Positions 51,897 through 60,807 of a stretch of DNA of 64,000 nucleotides are shown here, piece by piece. The stretch spans positions 62,001 through 126,000 of the forward strand of contig DASTGN010000007.1 of assembly GCA_035719105.1 (NCBI GenBank). Reading direction: 5' to 3'. The notes beneath the pieces are model-generated. The model was not told the origin of the DNA. It searched no databases and saw only the letters and a list, made by a program, of their open reading frames with translations. The translations under genes and the position numbers were made by a program. The stretch is from UBA8389 sp035719105. GTDB lineage: Bacteria > Bacteroidota > Bacteroidia > Bacteroidales > UBA1402. The stretch's first letter is position 1. Each line of letters opens with the position of its first letter.

Positions 51897-52976
51897 TTAA
51901 ACCCAAAATCCTCCAAAAAAAGACAATAGGTGCAAGCCAGAAAAAATACACAGCCCAATGCCGATGAACCAGACAATGAAACCTACCCAGATTTCCCAAG
52001 GGGCACTTCTTTTCATGTTCAAGGCCCGACCAAAAAGAAGTTTAAAGATGGCTATGAAGGGAATACCTATCGCCAAAATCAGGCCAAAAGTCATCCATGT
52101 GGCCGAAGACGGATTCATGAGAGCATTTTGCAAGGGTTGAAATTCGTTTGGCCATGCTTGTACGAAGTGTAAGTTTCCTGTCCACAGCACCAACAAAGCA
52201 AAAATCAACCCGATAAGTGCCACAAACGCAGCCAATCCAATCGATCCGGCGATAAATGCGAAGAATACTTTTAATATGGTTCGAACAAATTCCACAAAAC
52301 CATTTCCGGCATTGCGCATGTTCTCGTGAATTCTATTGGAACGTACATAACCATCGACACGGTCTTTCACCTTACCTGCTTCTTCGCGTACTTTTTTCTC
52401 AATATTGTCGATGGTCACATCCTCCCCCACCATTTCCAAGCGTTGAGCGGCAGTGCGGGCTTCGGGTATGATGATCCAGCAGAGGAAATAAAATAGGAAT
52501 CCTGTACCGTAAAACAAAATCAAGCAGACCCAAATCAAGCGAATCAAAACCACGCTGACATTCAGATAAGCAGCGATACCGGCACAAACACCACCCAAGC
52601 GGGCATTCTCTCCGTCTCGATAAAGTTTACGATGTGTGTAGTTAGACCTTTCTTCCGAACCTTTTTCAGATTTGGAAGACGATTGATCCGTTTCAGCATC
52701 GCTGGAGGTTTCATTATTGTCAAATTGTTCTGGCCGACCCAAAATACCAATGACCTTTTGCACGTCACCTGCCGTAATCACTTCACGTCGCCCCTGCATC
52801 CACTGACCGAACAATTCACTGATACGTTGTTCAATGTCAATCAACACTTCGGCAGAAGAATCGTCATTGCCCAAATGGCTTTTGACATCTTGCAAATAGT
52901 CCATCAATTCTTGATATGCGTCTTCGTCAATGTGATAAACGGATCCGCCCAAATTTACACTTAATGTTTTTTTCAT
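51897..52976 (-). CDS. PspC domain membrane protein
   Basis: 359 residues. An N-terminal segment of about 85 residues ('LGGSVYHIDEDAYQELMDYL', 'EVLIDIEQRISELF') is typical of Bacteroidota PspC proteins; a charged linker leads to the PspC domain ('RLGGVCAGIAAYLNVSVVLIRLIWVCLILFYGTG', about 127-172), and three more membrane helices fill the C-terminal half. PspC proteins act in envelope stress in other phyla. The PadR gene lies 27 bases upstream and is surely in the same unit. Confidence 0.88.
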   Translation of the reverse strand: MKKTLSVNLGGSVYHIDEDAYQELMDYLQDVKSHLGNDDSSAEVLIDIEQRISELFGQWMQGRREVITAGDVQKVIGILGRPEQFDNNETSSDAETDQSSSKSEKGSEERSNYTHRKLYRDGENARLGGVCAGIAAYLNVSVVLIRLIWVCLILFYGTGFLFYFLCWIIIPEARTAAQRLEMVGEDVTIDNIEKKVREEAGKVKDRVDGYVRSNRIHENMRNAGNGFVEFVRTILKVFFAFIAGSIGLAAFVALIGLIFALLVLWTGNLHFVQAWPNEFQPLQNALMNPSSATWMTFGLILAIGIPFIAIFKLLFGRALNMKRSAPWEIWVGFIVWFIGIGLCIFSGLHLLSFFGGFWV

Positions 52977-53003
52977 AGGTTTAATTCTTTATAGACTCGC
53001 TAA

Positions 53004-53327
53004 CTATTCGTTCAAATGATTGATGGAGGATGAAAGCTCCTGCCAGGCTTCGCCGAGGTTGTCTAACAAAACAACGCCTTCGTCGGTTAGAGAATAATAT
53101 TTTCTAGGGGGTCCTTGAGTGGATTCCACCCATTCGTACGACAGCAAGCCATCGTTTTTCAGTCGTGTTAGCAACGGATAAAGTGTACCTTCAACTACAA
53201 TGAGGTGAGCCGATTTCAGTCCTTCAATAATGTCGGAAGTGTACGAGGCCTTTTTCCGCAAAATCAGCAAGGTGCAGTATTCCAGGAAGCCCTTGCGCAT
53301 TTGTGATTTTACATTTTCAATATCCAT
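53004..53327 (-). CDS. PadR family transcriptional regulator
   Basis: 107 residues of a PadR winged helix: 'GFLEYCTLLILRKKASYTSDII', 'VVEGTLYPLLTRLKNDGLLSYEWVES', 'GPPRKYYSLTDEGVVLL'. It lacks the long C-terminal domain, so it is a PadR-s1-type dimer. Such regulators often control adjacent membrane-protein genes, here the PspC gene. A 39-bp palindrome lies 72 bases upstream of the start codon and overlaps the promoter. Confidence 0.9.
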   Translation of the reverse strand: MDIENVKSQMRKGFLEYCTLLILRKKASYTSDIIEGLKSAHLIVVEGTLYPLLTRLKNDGLLSYEWVESTQGPPRKYYSLTDEGVVLLDNLGEAWQELSSSINHLNE

Positions 53328-53388
53328 GTTCGTTGTTTTAAACGGTCGTCATTACAGGTTTATCGTTGGTGACTCCCTGATTCGTTTG

Positions 53389-53418
53389 CAAACATACGAA
53401 ATAATTAGTACTATGCAA
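53389..53418 (-). promoter_or_regulatory. promoter of the PadR-PspC unit
   Basis: Minus-strand TATGTTTG (53396-53389) is an exact -7 element; ATTG (53418-53415) lies 18 bases upstream as a one-mismatch -33. Its -33 half is inside the 39-bp palindrome. Confidence 0.6.
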
Positions 53419-53437
53419 TACATATTACTAATTATTT
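53399..53437. promoter_or_regulatory. 39-bp near-perfect palindrome, candidate PadR operator
   Basis: Arms AAATAATTAGTA (53399-53410) and TACTAATTATTT (53426-53437) are perfect 12-base complements. Inside, TATG (53412-53415) pairs with CATA (53421-53424). It overlaps the -33 region of the PadR promoter, as expected for an autoregulatory operator. Confidence 0.65.
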
Positions 53438-53473
53438 TTATAGAACTATATAAAAAAATTATTCAGCGACAAG

Positions 53474-53506
53474 TAAGGCCCCTTTCCAGAGGGGTAAAAG
53501 GGCTTA
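53474..53506 (-). terminator. possible hairpin downstream of the endonuclease gene
   Basis: TAAG-CCC (53474-53481) can pair with GGGCTTA (53500-53506), and CCCCT with AGGGG inside; the two folds compete. There is no clear T-run, so termination is uncertain. It lies about 20 bases past the stop of the endonuclease I gene. Confidence 0.3.
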
Positions 53507-53524
53507 TCATTCATACTAGTTGGT

Positions 53525-55159
53525 TTAAAATACCATTATTTTCTTCAAAATATGGTTACAGCGTACCACATAAAGACCAACCGGCACCTTTTCAAACGAT
53601 TGAATATGACCGGTTGCCGGCATCGTTGCAACCTTACGACCAGAAAAATCAAAGAGTTCAACCGACATTCCTTCTATTGGAGCCTGTACGAAAATAACAG
53701 AACCAGAGGTATAAACACTTAGACCTCGTGCATCGGTTGCAGCTAAAATTCCAGTCAAAAGCGACACAGGCATTTCAGTCGATTCGGCACTCAATACATT
53801 TCCTATCCTCGATTTGAGAGTATAGCTGTAATTTTTACCGCTGTCTAAACCTGTAATATCGTAAGTGTTGTCTGGTATCGAATCGATTGTTCGAATCAAT
53901 GAAGCTTGGCCGTTTGCAACAGAATACAACTGCAAACAATATGTATCGGCAAAAGATGCAAGGTTCCAATTAGCTGAAAAGGCTGTTGGAGTAATGGCTG
54001 AAGCTACCATTGGGACGGGTGCCTTTAAGCTGTCAAGCGGTATGGTTCTACCCCAAAGTTTCACATCAACACTCCCTATTAGTCCGCCATCGAGAACAGA
54101 ATACGAGGCAACATGAGTTCCTATTGACGTGGGCTTGTAGGTAAAGGTAACGTTATAACCGGTGTTAGCTTGATCTTTAGTGACAGTATTTACGGCAGAT
54201 GCAAACTGGATGTAGTCATCACTTGCTATCATAAAGATTGTCAAAGGATAAGTCAGATTACTGCCCTTTACATAAAGTGTTTTTGTTTTGGTGACCCCCA
54301 CCAGGGACACACCGAAATCAAGACGGGTATCGTTGGTTGGCGTTGCTAATGTCGGAACCTTAGGCGCAGTGGCAAGTCCAAAATTGTAGGCAGTGGAATC
54401 CCCCCAAAGGTATTCGGCAAGCTGAGGGTAATCTATAAAAGGATTTCGATTGTTCTGAATTTTGAATACTGCTTCGTTTCGATTTATTTCTTTTGTACTG
54501 ACGGGATCTAAACGGTGCCACTTCATCAGCAAGTTCGACGCCCACGATTTCAATGTCGGATATTGATTCTGTTCTACCATATATTGATAACTCCAGGTAT
54601 AATTCTGATAGCAGGTAACCATATAAAAATAGGTTCTTGCAAAATCGCCTTTGTACTCGTCGGCTGGCTCAAAGACGTTACTGGTAGTAGAATAGCCTGG
54701 AAAAATATTGTAGCCCACCTTGGTTACACCATTGTTGAAAATGGCGGTTCCTACTTCTCCCAAAGGATAGTTACTTTTGGCCATGTTGGCGTCACCATCT
54801 GATGGATAAAGGTGATTGATATCGGTATATGCTGGTAGCACTGCCCCTCCCCACCAGCTTTTTGGAAAAGAATGTTCTCTGTTCATCCCAGAGGTTGAAC
54901 CAAATGAACGAACGGTCGAGGAATACATATCCCAAACAGTACCATTGGGACGTGCATCCGTACTAGGAAAGTAACCCCATAAGCTATTATAATCCAGAAC
55001 TGTATGATTCAACAACAGATTTGAAAGCGCTGTTTTCAGCGCTTGAGTCTTTTTCCCTGTGATGGCATCGTAATATCCGTTCGGGTTGGCAGCTTGAATG
55101 GCAACTCCGTAAAAAATCGCAAAGAAAAAAATGGAAAATCGTTTTAAGCTCATAGTCAT
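53525..55159 (-). CDS. secreted endonuclease I with Fn3 and T9SS sorting domain
   Basis: 544 residues, signal peptide ending near 'AIQAANP'. Residues about 25-260 are an endonuclease I (EndA/Vvn-type) domain: 'NGTVWDMYSS', catalytic 'MNREHSFPKSWWGG', 'DINHLYPSDGDANMAKSNYP', 'KGDFARTYFYMVTCYQ', 'NRNPFIDYPQLAEYLWGD'. These enzymes cut DNA and RNA without sequence preference. Then come an immunoglobulin-like domain, an Fn3 domain (about 382-465) and a T9SS type A sorting domain ('VELFDFSGRKVATMPATG', 'VPVGLYVVRCN'). Exported and displayed at or released from the surface. Alternative start 55153. Confidence 0.92.
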   Translation of the reverse strand: MTMSLKRFSIFFFAIFYGVAIQAANPNGYYDAITGKKTQALKTALSNLLLNHTVLDYNSLWGYFPSTDARPNGTVWDMYSSTVRSFGSTSGMNREHSFPKSWWGGAVLPAYTDINHLYPSDGDANMAKSNYPLGEVGTAIFNNGVTKVGYNIFPGYSTTSNVFEPADEYKGDFARTYFYMVTCYQNYTWSYQYMVEQNQYPTLKSWASNLLMKWHRLDPVSTKEINRNEAVFKIQNNRNPFIDYPQLAEYLWGDSTAYNFGLATAPKVPTLATPTNDTRLDFGVSLVGVTKTKTLYVKGSNLTYPLTIFMIASDDYIQFASAVNTVTKDQANTGYNVTFTYKPTSIGTHVASYSVLDGGLIGSVDVKLWGRTIPLDSLKAPVPMVASAITPTAFSANWNLASFADTYCLQLYSVANGQASLIRTIDSIPDNTYDITGLDSGKNYSYTLKSRIGNVLSAESTEMPVSLLTGILAATDARGLSVYTSGSVIFVQAPIEGMSVELFDFSGRKVATMPATGHIQSFEKVPVGLYVVRCNHILKKIMVF

Positions 55160-55160
55160 A

Positions 55161-55192
55161 AATAAAGAGCGCCTCGAAAAATTCCGAGGCGC
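55161..55192 (-). terminator. terminator after the anchor-J protein gene
   Basis: GCGCCTCG (55169-55176) pairs with CGAGGCGC (55185-55192); minus-strand sequence continues TCTTTATTTAT. It separates this gene from the downstream endonuclease gene. Confidence 0.85.
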
Positions 55193-55213
55193 CCGTCAGA
55201 TTAGTATGGACGG

Positions 55214-57448
55214 TTACAGTGCTATCTTCGTAACCTGATTATTAATTTTAACCAAATACATTTGGTGTGCATTTAATTTGAATGTGTTCAAACCTTCTGT
55301 TGAAACAGACCGGAACAGACGTTGACCCATCAAGTTGTACACTTCGATGTCGACAATCTGAGAAGTTTTCACATTCAAAGATCCGTTTGAACCATAAACA
55401 ACAGCAGAAACGTTAGGTTGACTCAAATTGGTTGTTGCACCGGTATAACCCAAGTCCGTTTTCGAACGAGGTACAATCTGCACCGTTCCGTTATATTCAA
55501 TCAACAAACCAGCATAATTGGTAGGATCAGATGAAATGGCAGTTGCACCATCCATGTAATCCATCAGGGTGTAATTAGTACGCAACACAATAGAATCACC
55601 AGCAGCACCAAACATGTAGTTTGCTTTTGCTGTTGCCCAAACGGTAGCCAAGTTGGATGGAGTCTTGGTTAATCCCTTGATGCAAACAACCATGGATTCA
55701 AACTTTTCTTTCATTGATTTAGCTTGAGGAATGGTCATTTCAACAGGAACCAAAGCATTGTTGGTTGTTGAAGCTGCAGGGGCTACTGTAGGAACGATTT
55801 CGAGCAATTTTCCGTATTCGGTCAATGTACCGGTATATCCAGATACAGCATCTCCTACATTATATAAAGGAGTGATGATGCTGGTTGCTGCAGATTTTGA
55901 TTCGTAGCTCAGCACACCGCCAGTAGCATCCTGGAAGTAAACCGAACGACTGGTTGAAGTGGTGGTTGTGGTATTGATGTACGAAGCAACAATAGGACCG
56001 GTCACCGTATAAACCACCGTTGGATCCGGGTTAGCAACGTAAGCAGCACGCAAAGCAGCCAGGTTAGCAACAATAGGCGTGTATGCTCCACCAGTTATTG
56101 TGAAAGTAGCTGCTGAAGCCAAACCACCTCCGGAAATTGTAATCAGAGCAGTATCCAATCCAGCAGCTAAAGGTGCATAGTTAACCGGAATGGTCGTTCC
56201 AGCCAAAGCATTCGCCTGAGTTACAGTCGTAGCGGTAGTAGAAAACGAAGTCCCTTTTTTATTTACTAAGGATATGGTCAAATTGCCTGTCAGATTCAAA
56301 CCTTTCAAGGTCAGGTTTTCCAATTGAGAATGTCCGGATTCAGCTTTGAAAGCGGCAGTACCAAGAGTTACAACAGGATCTGTGGAAGCCGATTGAGCCA
56401 CTACAATGCTGTCCAAGAAAAACCGACGGTTTAAATTTAAAGAGGCAGACGTAGTGAATTTAATTTTGGAAGATGCCGTCCCACCAGTAATGGTATAAGG
56501 GCCATACGTTTTTAATACGTAGAAGGTATCAGCATTCATTTTGGAGATTTCCTTAACCAATACATTATCAAGATACACTTGCAGATGTGTCGTGTCACCA
56601 CTCCAAGTCATGGCATTGAAAGTCAAATTAAAGGTTCCAGCTTGTGCAGACAAATTCAGAGCAGGCGTTGTCAGAATACCTGATGCCGAACCACTTCCCA
56701 TTTTTAAAGATGAACCAGAAGGATACACCTTGGAACCCGTCCATCCTGGTAAAACGGTTAAGGCATCCATCGCTGTTTGCGAAGTACTTGCATCCAATCC
56801 TGGTGACTTGTAAGTCCCAGTAGTAACCTTATTGAATGTTTCAGACATCACAATGGTTTCTGGAGCTTTTACCACGGCTTTCAAAGTCACATTCTTAACT
56901 TCCCATGTAGCGCTGGCTGTAGAAGTGGAACGATAACGGAAGGCAAAATGCACATTTGCTTTTCCTTTAAAGGCTTCCAAAGATAAATTACCTGTATTAA
57001 CAAAAGTCCAAGTTGCTTGAGTGGACAAAGGAAACAAAACAGGTGTCCATTTGGAAGGATCAACAGCGCCGGTCGTATACGAATCGGTCACCATGAGCTG
57101 CAGGGTGTTGATCGTATCAACTCCGTATTTGTGCGCATGAGAAAAGTTCAGAATAATAGAAGACGCTCCTGACAAGTCAATGGAAGGAGAAATTAACCAA
57201 TCGTCGTTCGGATTGTTGACTGAACTGACGAAACCACTGATTTTAGCATAACCAGAAGCATTCCATGCCCAAACTTGGTCACCAACCAAAGACTGAGGGG
57301 TAAATGTGCCAAGCGATGTAGCAAAGGTTTCAGAAACTAGCACAGTAGTATCAGCCTGAATCGCGGCTGAAGAGTAAGAAAAACTTAGAAAACTCACTAC
57401 GATGAGGAGCATCCATTTTTTTAGTAAAGTAGAATTTTTCATACGCAA
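55214..57448 (-). CDS. T9SS-exported choice-of-anchor J / OB-like protein
   Basis: 744 residues with signal peptide ('YSSAAIQA'). Residues 38-190 form a cleaved-adhesin (choice-of-anchor J) domain with 'NPNDDWLISPSIDLSG'; 198-350 is a second jelly-roll-like domain ('VMSETFNKVTTGTY', 'GILTTPALNLSAQAG'). 470-660 resembles the OB-type domain of DUF5689 proteins ('VYTVTGPIVASYIN', 'SVYFQDATGGVLSYES', 'GDAVSGYTGTLTEYGKLLEI'). The end ('VDIEVYNLMGQRLFRSVS') is a T9SS sorting domain. The anchor-J domain is clearly related to that in the lipoprotein at 58686. Probably binds substrate for the adjoining nucleases. Confidence 0.75.
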   Translation of the reverse strand: MRMKNSTLLKKWMLLIVVSFLSFSYSSAAIQADTTVLVSETFATSLGTFTPQSLVGDQVWAWNASGYAKISGFVSSVNNPNDDWLISPSIDLSGASSIILNFSHAHKYGVDTINTLQLMVTDSYTTGAVDPSKWTPVLFPLSTQATWTFVNTGNLSLEAFKGKANVHFAFRYRSTSTASATWEVKNVTLKAVVKAPETIVMSETFNKVTTGTYKSPGLDASTSQTAMDALTVLPGWTGSKVYPSGSSLKMGSGSASGILTTPALNLSAQAGTFNLTFNAMTWSGDTTHLQVYLDNVLVKEISKMNADTFYVLKTYGPYTITGGTASSKIKFTTSASLNLNRRFFLDSIVVAQSASTDPVVTLGTAAFKAESGHSQLENLTLKGLNLTGNLTISLVNKKGTSFSTTATTVTQANALAGTTIPVNYAPLAAGLDTALITISGGGLASAATFTITGGAYTPIVANLAALRAAYVANPDPTVVYTVTGPIVASYINTTTTTSTSRSVYFQDATGGVLSYESKSAATSIITPLYNVGDAVSGYTGTLTEYGKLLEIVPTVAPAASTTNNALVPVEMTIPQAKSMKEKFESMVVCIKGLTKTPSNLATVWATAKANYMFGAAGDSIVLRTNYTLMDYMDGATAISSDPTNYAGLLIEYNGTVQIVPRSKTDLGYTGATTNLSQPNVSAVVYGSNGSLNVKTSQIVDIEVYNLMGQRLFRSVSTEGLNTFKLNAHQMYLVKINNQVTKIAL

Positions 57449-57542
57449 ATAGTATTATTAGTTTTAAGGAGCAATGTTCAAAGATACCAAAGATTTAAAT
57501 AATTATGCGGAAATAGACTAAAAAAAACTCGTGAATATTTAG

Positions 57543-58613
57543 TTACAAAAGCACTTTCTGAACCTGATTTTCAATACGAACTAAAACAAAACGGTGCATC
57601 CCAGTTTGAATAATTGATTCTGCTTGATTCGCTATCGATCGTTCAATGACATTACCTGTTAGATCCAACACCTCAACAACCTCACCAACAGCGGTTTGGA
57701 CATGCAGGTAACCATGTTCAGCCCAAACCCTAAAAACTGGAGTTTCACTTTTTACCACCGGCACGAACGTATATTTTGACGGATGGAAGGCATAGGTTGT
57801 GGAATCTCCCCAGACATACTCTGCCAGCGAAGGATAATCGATGTACGGGTTTCGGTTGTGTTGAAAGTTAGTGTAAATGATATCGTTCCGGGCTCTTTCT
57901 TTTGCACTGACGGGGTCCAGGCGACTCCATTCGAGCAATACACTGATGGCCCAACTACTAAGGGCAGGGTATGAATTACCACTAAGCATTTCTGTGTTTG
58001 CATTGGATTTCCACGATGCGACTAGATTCTCATAACGAGTCACCATATAGAAATAGGTTCGCGCAAAATCACCTTTCATTTCATCAGCCGGTTCAAACAC
58101 CATCAACGAGGTACCGCTTTCGTTAGATGTTCCCCACTCGCAATAATGATTCGTCGAAAAACCGGTAACACTCTGAACATTACCAAACGGCATGTTTCCT
58201 CGTTGGTTATTGACCCATTTGTCCGAAGGATATAAATGAAACAAATCGGTATACATAGGAGTTGCATCAGCGAACCAGCTCTTTGGAAAAGAATGCTCCC
58301 GATTGTAGAACTGACCTTCAGCACTCCCTCCAGAACCTGAGTCCTGGTTGGTGCCAAAAACAAAATTGGTGGCATTCGAATAAATGTCCCAAACTTTCCC
58401 GTCTGCTCGCACATCCGTCGTTCTGAAAGCTGTCCACAATTCACTATAGGTGAGCGCGGTGTGCACCTTTATTGCGTTATACAATTGCGTCTTCAAAGCC
58501 GACCCCGAAAAACCATCTGCTCCGTTGTAATACCCAGCAGGAATAGCTGAAAATGCTTGCTGATTATACAACAATACAAAGAAAAACACGCTTAAATAAA
58601 CTCTTTTGATCAT
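57543..58613 (-). CDS. secreted endonuclease I with T9SS sorting domain
   Basis: 356 residues, signal peptide ending 'QQAFSAIP'. The endonuclease I domain covers most of the protein: 'GKVWDIYSNATNFVFG', catalytic 'YNREHSFPKSWFAD', 'DLFHLYPSDKWVNNQRGNMP', 'KGDFARTYFYMVTRYEN', 'HNRNPYIDYPSLAEYVWGDS'. The last 65 residues ('VVEVLDLTGNVIERSI') are a short T9SS sorting domain. A paralogue of the enzyme at 53525 but without the Fn3 insert. Ninety-four bases before the anchor-J gene on the same strand. Confidence 0.93.
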   Translation of the reverse strand: MIKRVYLSVFFFVLLYNQQAFSAIPAGYYNGADGFSGSALKTQLYNAIKVHTALTYSELWTAFRTTDVRADGKVWDIYSNATNFVFGTNQDSGSGGSAEGQFYNREHSFPKSWFADATPMYTDLFHLYPSDKWVNNQRGNMPFGNVQSVTGFSTNHYCEWGTSNESGTSLMVFEPADEMKGDFARTYFYMVTRYENLVASWKSNANTEMLSGNSYPALSSWAISVLLEWSRLDPVSAKERARNDIIYTNFQHNRNPYIDYPSLAEYVWGDSTTYAFHPSKYTFVPVVKSETPVFRVWAEHGYLHVQTAVGEVVEVLDLTGNVIERSIANQAESIIQTGMHRFVLVRIENQVQKVLL

Positions 58614-58622
58614 AAAGTTGAT

Positions 58623-58661
58623 AAAAATTCAGAAGACACCCAAAACAGGATGTCTTCTGAA
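58623..58661 (-). terminator. terminator after the OB/anchor-J lipoprotein gene
   Basis: Perfect 11-bp stem TTCAGAAGACA/TGTCTTCTGAA (58628-58638/58651-58661); minus-strand sequence continues TTTTTAT. Confidence 0.85.
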
Positions 58662-58685
58662 CAAAATTAAAATTCAAAATAACTT

Positions 58686-60788
58686 TTAAGGAACAATCTT
58701 CAGTGTCTTGATTTCCCAAGTAGATGACTCCGTGGTGGAGCACAAATACTTGAATGCAAACCGACAATTGCTATTTCCCAAAACAGACGATGGCAAAGCG
58801 ATATTTCCACTGTTTACGAAAGTCCAATCTGAGCCGGTTGGATAGGTCGGGATGGTAACTTGTGTCCAAGTTGCAGTCGAAGGCGCGCCAGTCGTGTAAT
58901 TTGTGCTAACCCATAACGTATGATTAGCAACCATATTGGCAACCAAACCTTTATTGATGGTGTGCATGAAACTCAACACAGCAGAAGTTTTTCCGGTAAG
59001 GTTGATGGCCGGAGAAATCAACCAATCTTCATTGGTGTTGCTCACCGAATTGGCAAAGCCAGACATGGTGGCTCCATAGGAGGAGCCCGCCCAAAGTTGA
59101 TCTCCAACAACACTAACAGAAGTAAAATTGCCCAAGGTGCCCGAAAAAGCCTCTGAGAAAATCGTCGTCGGATCAACTACCGGGCCTTCACCTTCCAGTA
59201 CATGAGCAGTAAGATTCTTTACACCTGGAACACTAAAATAGCCCATTAAGTCTCCTTTTACGCTGACTTTCTTACCAAGATTTGTTGGGTGCGCAGATAA
59301 ATTCAACGCATCACGGATTGTTCCGGCAGGTAATTGAACAGGCACACAATTAACATCCACCGTTTCAGATGGGCTGTCCGCAATCAGTAAATTGGTAGTA
59401 ATTGCTCCAGTTGCAGAATAAGTATAGACATAAGGTGAAGGTGAGGTGATAAAACCGACAATGTATCCAGTCACCCATTTACCCAATTCATTCTGTTTGG
59501 CTTTTGCCTGAGCCACCGTGTACGGCTTCGCTTGGGTTCCATCACCTTCAACGACGACAGGAAGGTGATCTAGCCAATATTCTGAACTTGTTCCATTGGC
59601 AACCGTCACCCCAGCCCCACCAAGGTAATTCTCAAACGTACCAGTTACAGCCAGTTTGTGTCGAATATTTCTAGGTTTGTTGGACAAATTGATCGAATCG
59701 CGCAATGAAGATCCAACCGGTAAATTGACGACCACACATTTGGTCCAGTCGTTGGTTAACGAATCGGAAGAAATAACTACGGTATTGTTCATGAAAGGTG
59801 CAATCCAACTGATGTCCTCGTTCCCATTGATGGGATTTTCAGCATTGATGCCACTTTTAACGGCACCGACAATATAACCGGTTACCCAACCAGCAAGCTT
59901 ACCTTGATGAGTCAAAGCCCAATCTGTTGTATACGGATCTGCTTTGGTTCCAAGTCCATGATTGACATAACCTTTCCCAAATCCCGCAAATTCAAAATCC
60001 ATGGAATCGCGAGGTGTAAACTGATACGTTGTTCCAAATAAGGACAAGATACCGGTCAAATTTCCATTACCAGTTGGTAAAAGCTTGTTGGCAAAATCAG
60101 AGGCACTGCTTAGTCTTACAACAATGGTACGCCCAGCATTCGTACTGGATGTCAGGATTTTGCTCAACGTTTGAGCAGACCCGTCTGTAGCAGCAGTCGC
60201 ACAGACTTCACCTTCGACTGGCGAAAAATATACGTTTTCCAATGTGATAAGCTTTCCCATATTGGCTTCACTAGCCACCAAATCCATACTGACCACCTCT
60301 GGTGTCAACAAGGCATGCGTCGGATTTGGCCATCCATCTTTAAATACATGTGCTTGAGCGGTTTCCCAAGTCATTTGACCGATGCCACCGTTATAAGAGC
60401 CACCGAGTTGCATATATCCACCATATTTGCCTACCCACAAGCCTTTACATTCGATAAAAATGCGCTGTCCTAGGCGGAACTCCGTATAGAGGTCACCTTG
60501 ATTGATGGCAATTTTCAATCCACCCGTGCTGTCCATAATGGTCATTTCCTTGTACATGTTCCCTGAAATATCGTTGGCCACCACAATACCGGAAATGATC
60601 ATGGAATCCGTGATCTCCGTTGCAGTCGCAGCAGCATACTGAGTCTTGAAATCGGCGATGGTCATGGTTGCTGAGTCCGAATAGACCGGCTCAAAGAGCG
60701 GAGGCATTTCGAAATCCCTTTGGTCACAAGCCACAAAAGAAATGCTCATTAGGAGCAATGCGGATAAAAAATGATTAAAGCGCTTCAT
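58686..60788 (-). CDS. surface lipoprotein with DUF5689/DUF6359-like OB domains and anchor-J domain
   Basis: 700 residues; lipobox 'SISFVACDQR' (Cys near 21). Residues 35-270 match the DUF5689 pattern ('ITDSMIISGIVVANDISGN', 'GGLKIAINQGDLYTEFRLGQRI', 'IGQM'). Two repeats follow, each opening with 'GKWVTGYIVG' or 'LAGWVTGYIVG' and containing 'VNLPVGSSLRDSINLSNKP' or 'VQLPAGTIRDALNLSAHP', as in DUF6359 OB-fold domains also found in extracellular nucleases. The last 150 residues are an anchor-J domain. No T9SS tail; the lipid should hold it on the outer membrane. Encoded 19 bases after the TonB receptor, in the place a SusD gene would occupy. Confidence 0.8.
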   Translation of the reverse strand: MKRFNHFLSALLLMSISFVACDQRDFEMPPLFEPVYSDSATMTIADFKTQYAAATATEITDSMIISGIVVANDISGNMYKEMTIMDSTGGLKIAINQGDLYTEFRLGQRIFIECKGLWVGKYGGYMQLGGSYNGGIGQMTWETAQAHVFKDGWPNPTHALLTPEVVSMDLVASEANMGKLITLENVYFSPVEGEVCATAATDGSAQTLSKILTSSTNAGRTIVVRLSSASDFANKLLPTGNGNLTGILSLFGTTYQFTPRDSMDFEFAGFGKGYVNHGLGTKADPYTTDWALTHQGKLAGWVTGYIVGAVKSGINAENPINGNEDISWIAPFMNNTVVISSDSLTNDWTKCVVVNLPVGSSLRDSINLSNKPRNIRHKLAVTGTFENYLGGAGVTVANGTSSEYWLDHLPVVVEGDGTQAKPYTVAQAKAKQNELGKWVTGYIVGFITSPSPYVYTYSATGAITTNLLIADSPSETVDVNCVPVQLPAGTIRDALNLSAHPTNLGKKVSVKGDLMGYFSVPGVKNLTAHVLEGEGPVVDPTTIFSEAFSGTLGNFTSVSVVGDQLWAGSSYGATMSGFANSVSNTNEDWLISPAINLTGKTSAVLSFMHTINKGLVANMVANHTLWVSTNYTTGAPSTATWTQVTIPTYPTGSDWTFVNSGNIALPSSVLGNSNCRFAFKYLCSTTESSTWEIKTLKIVP

Positions 60789-60807
60789 ATGGTTGTTGTA
60801 TTTAATA

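Noticed and set aside
53230..53697. Plus-strand frame of 155 codons across the PadR promoter
   Set aside because: It overlaps the PadR gene start and the endonuclease 3' end, has no recognisable domain, and covers the palindrome and promoter.
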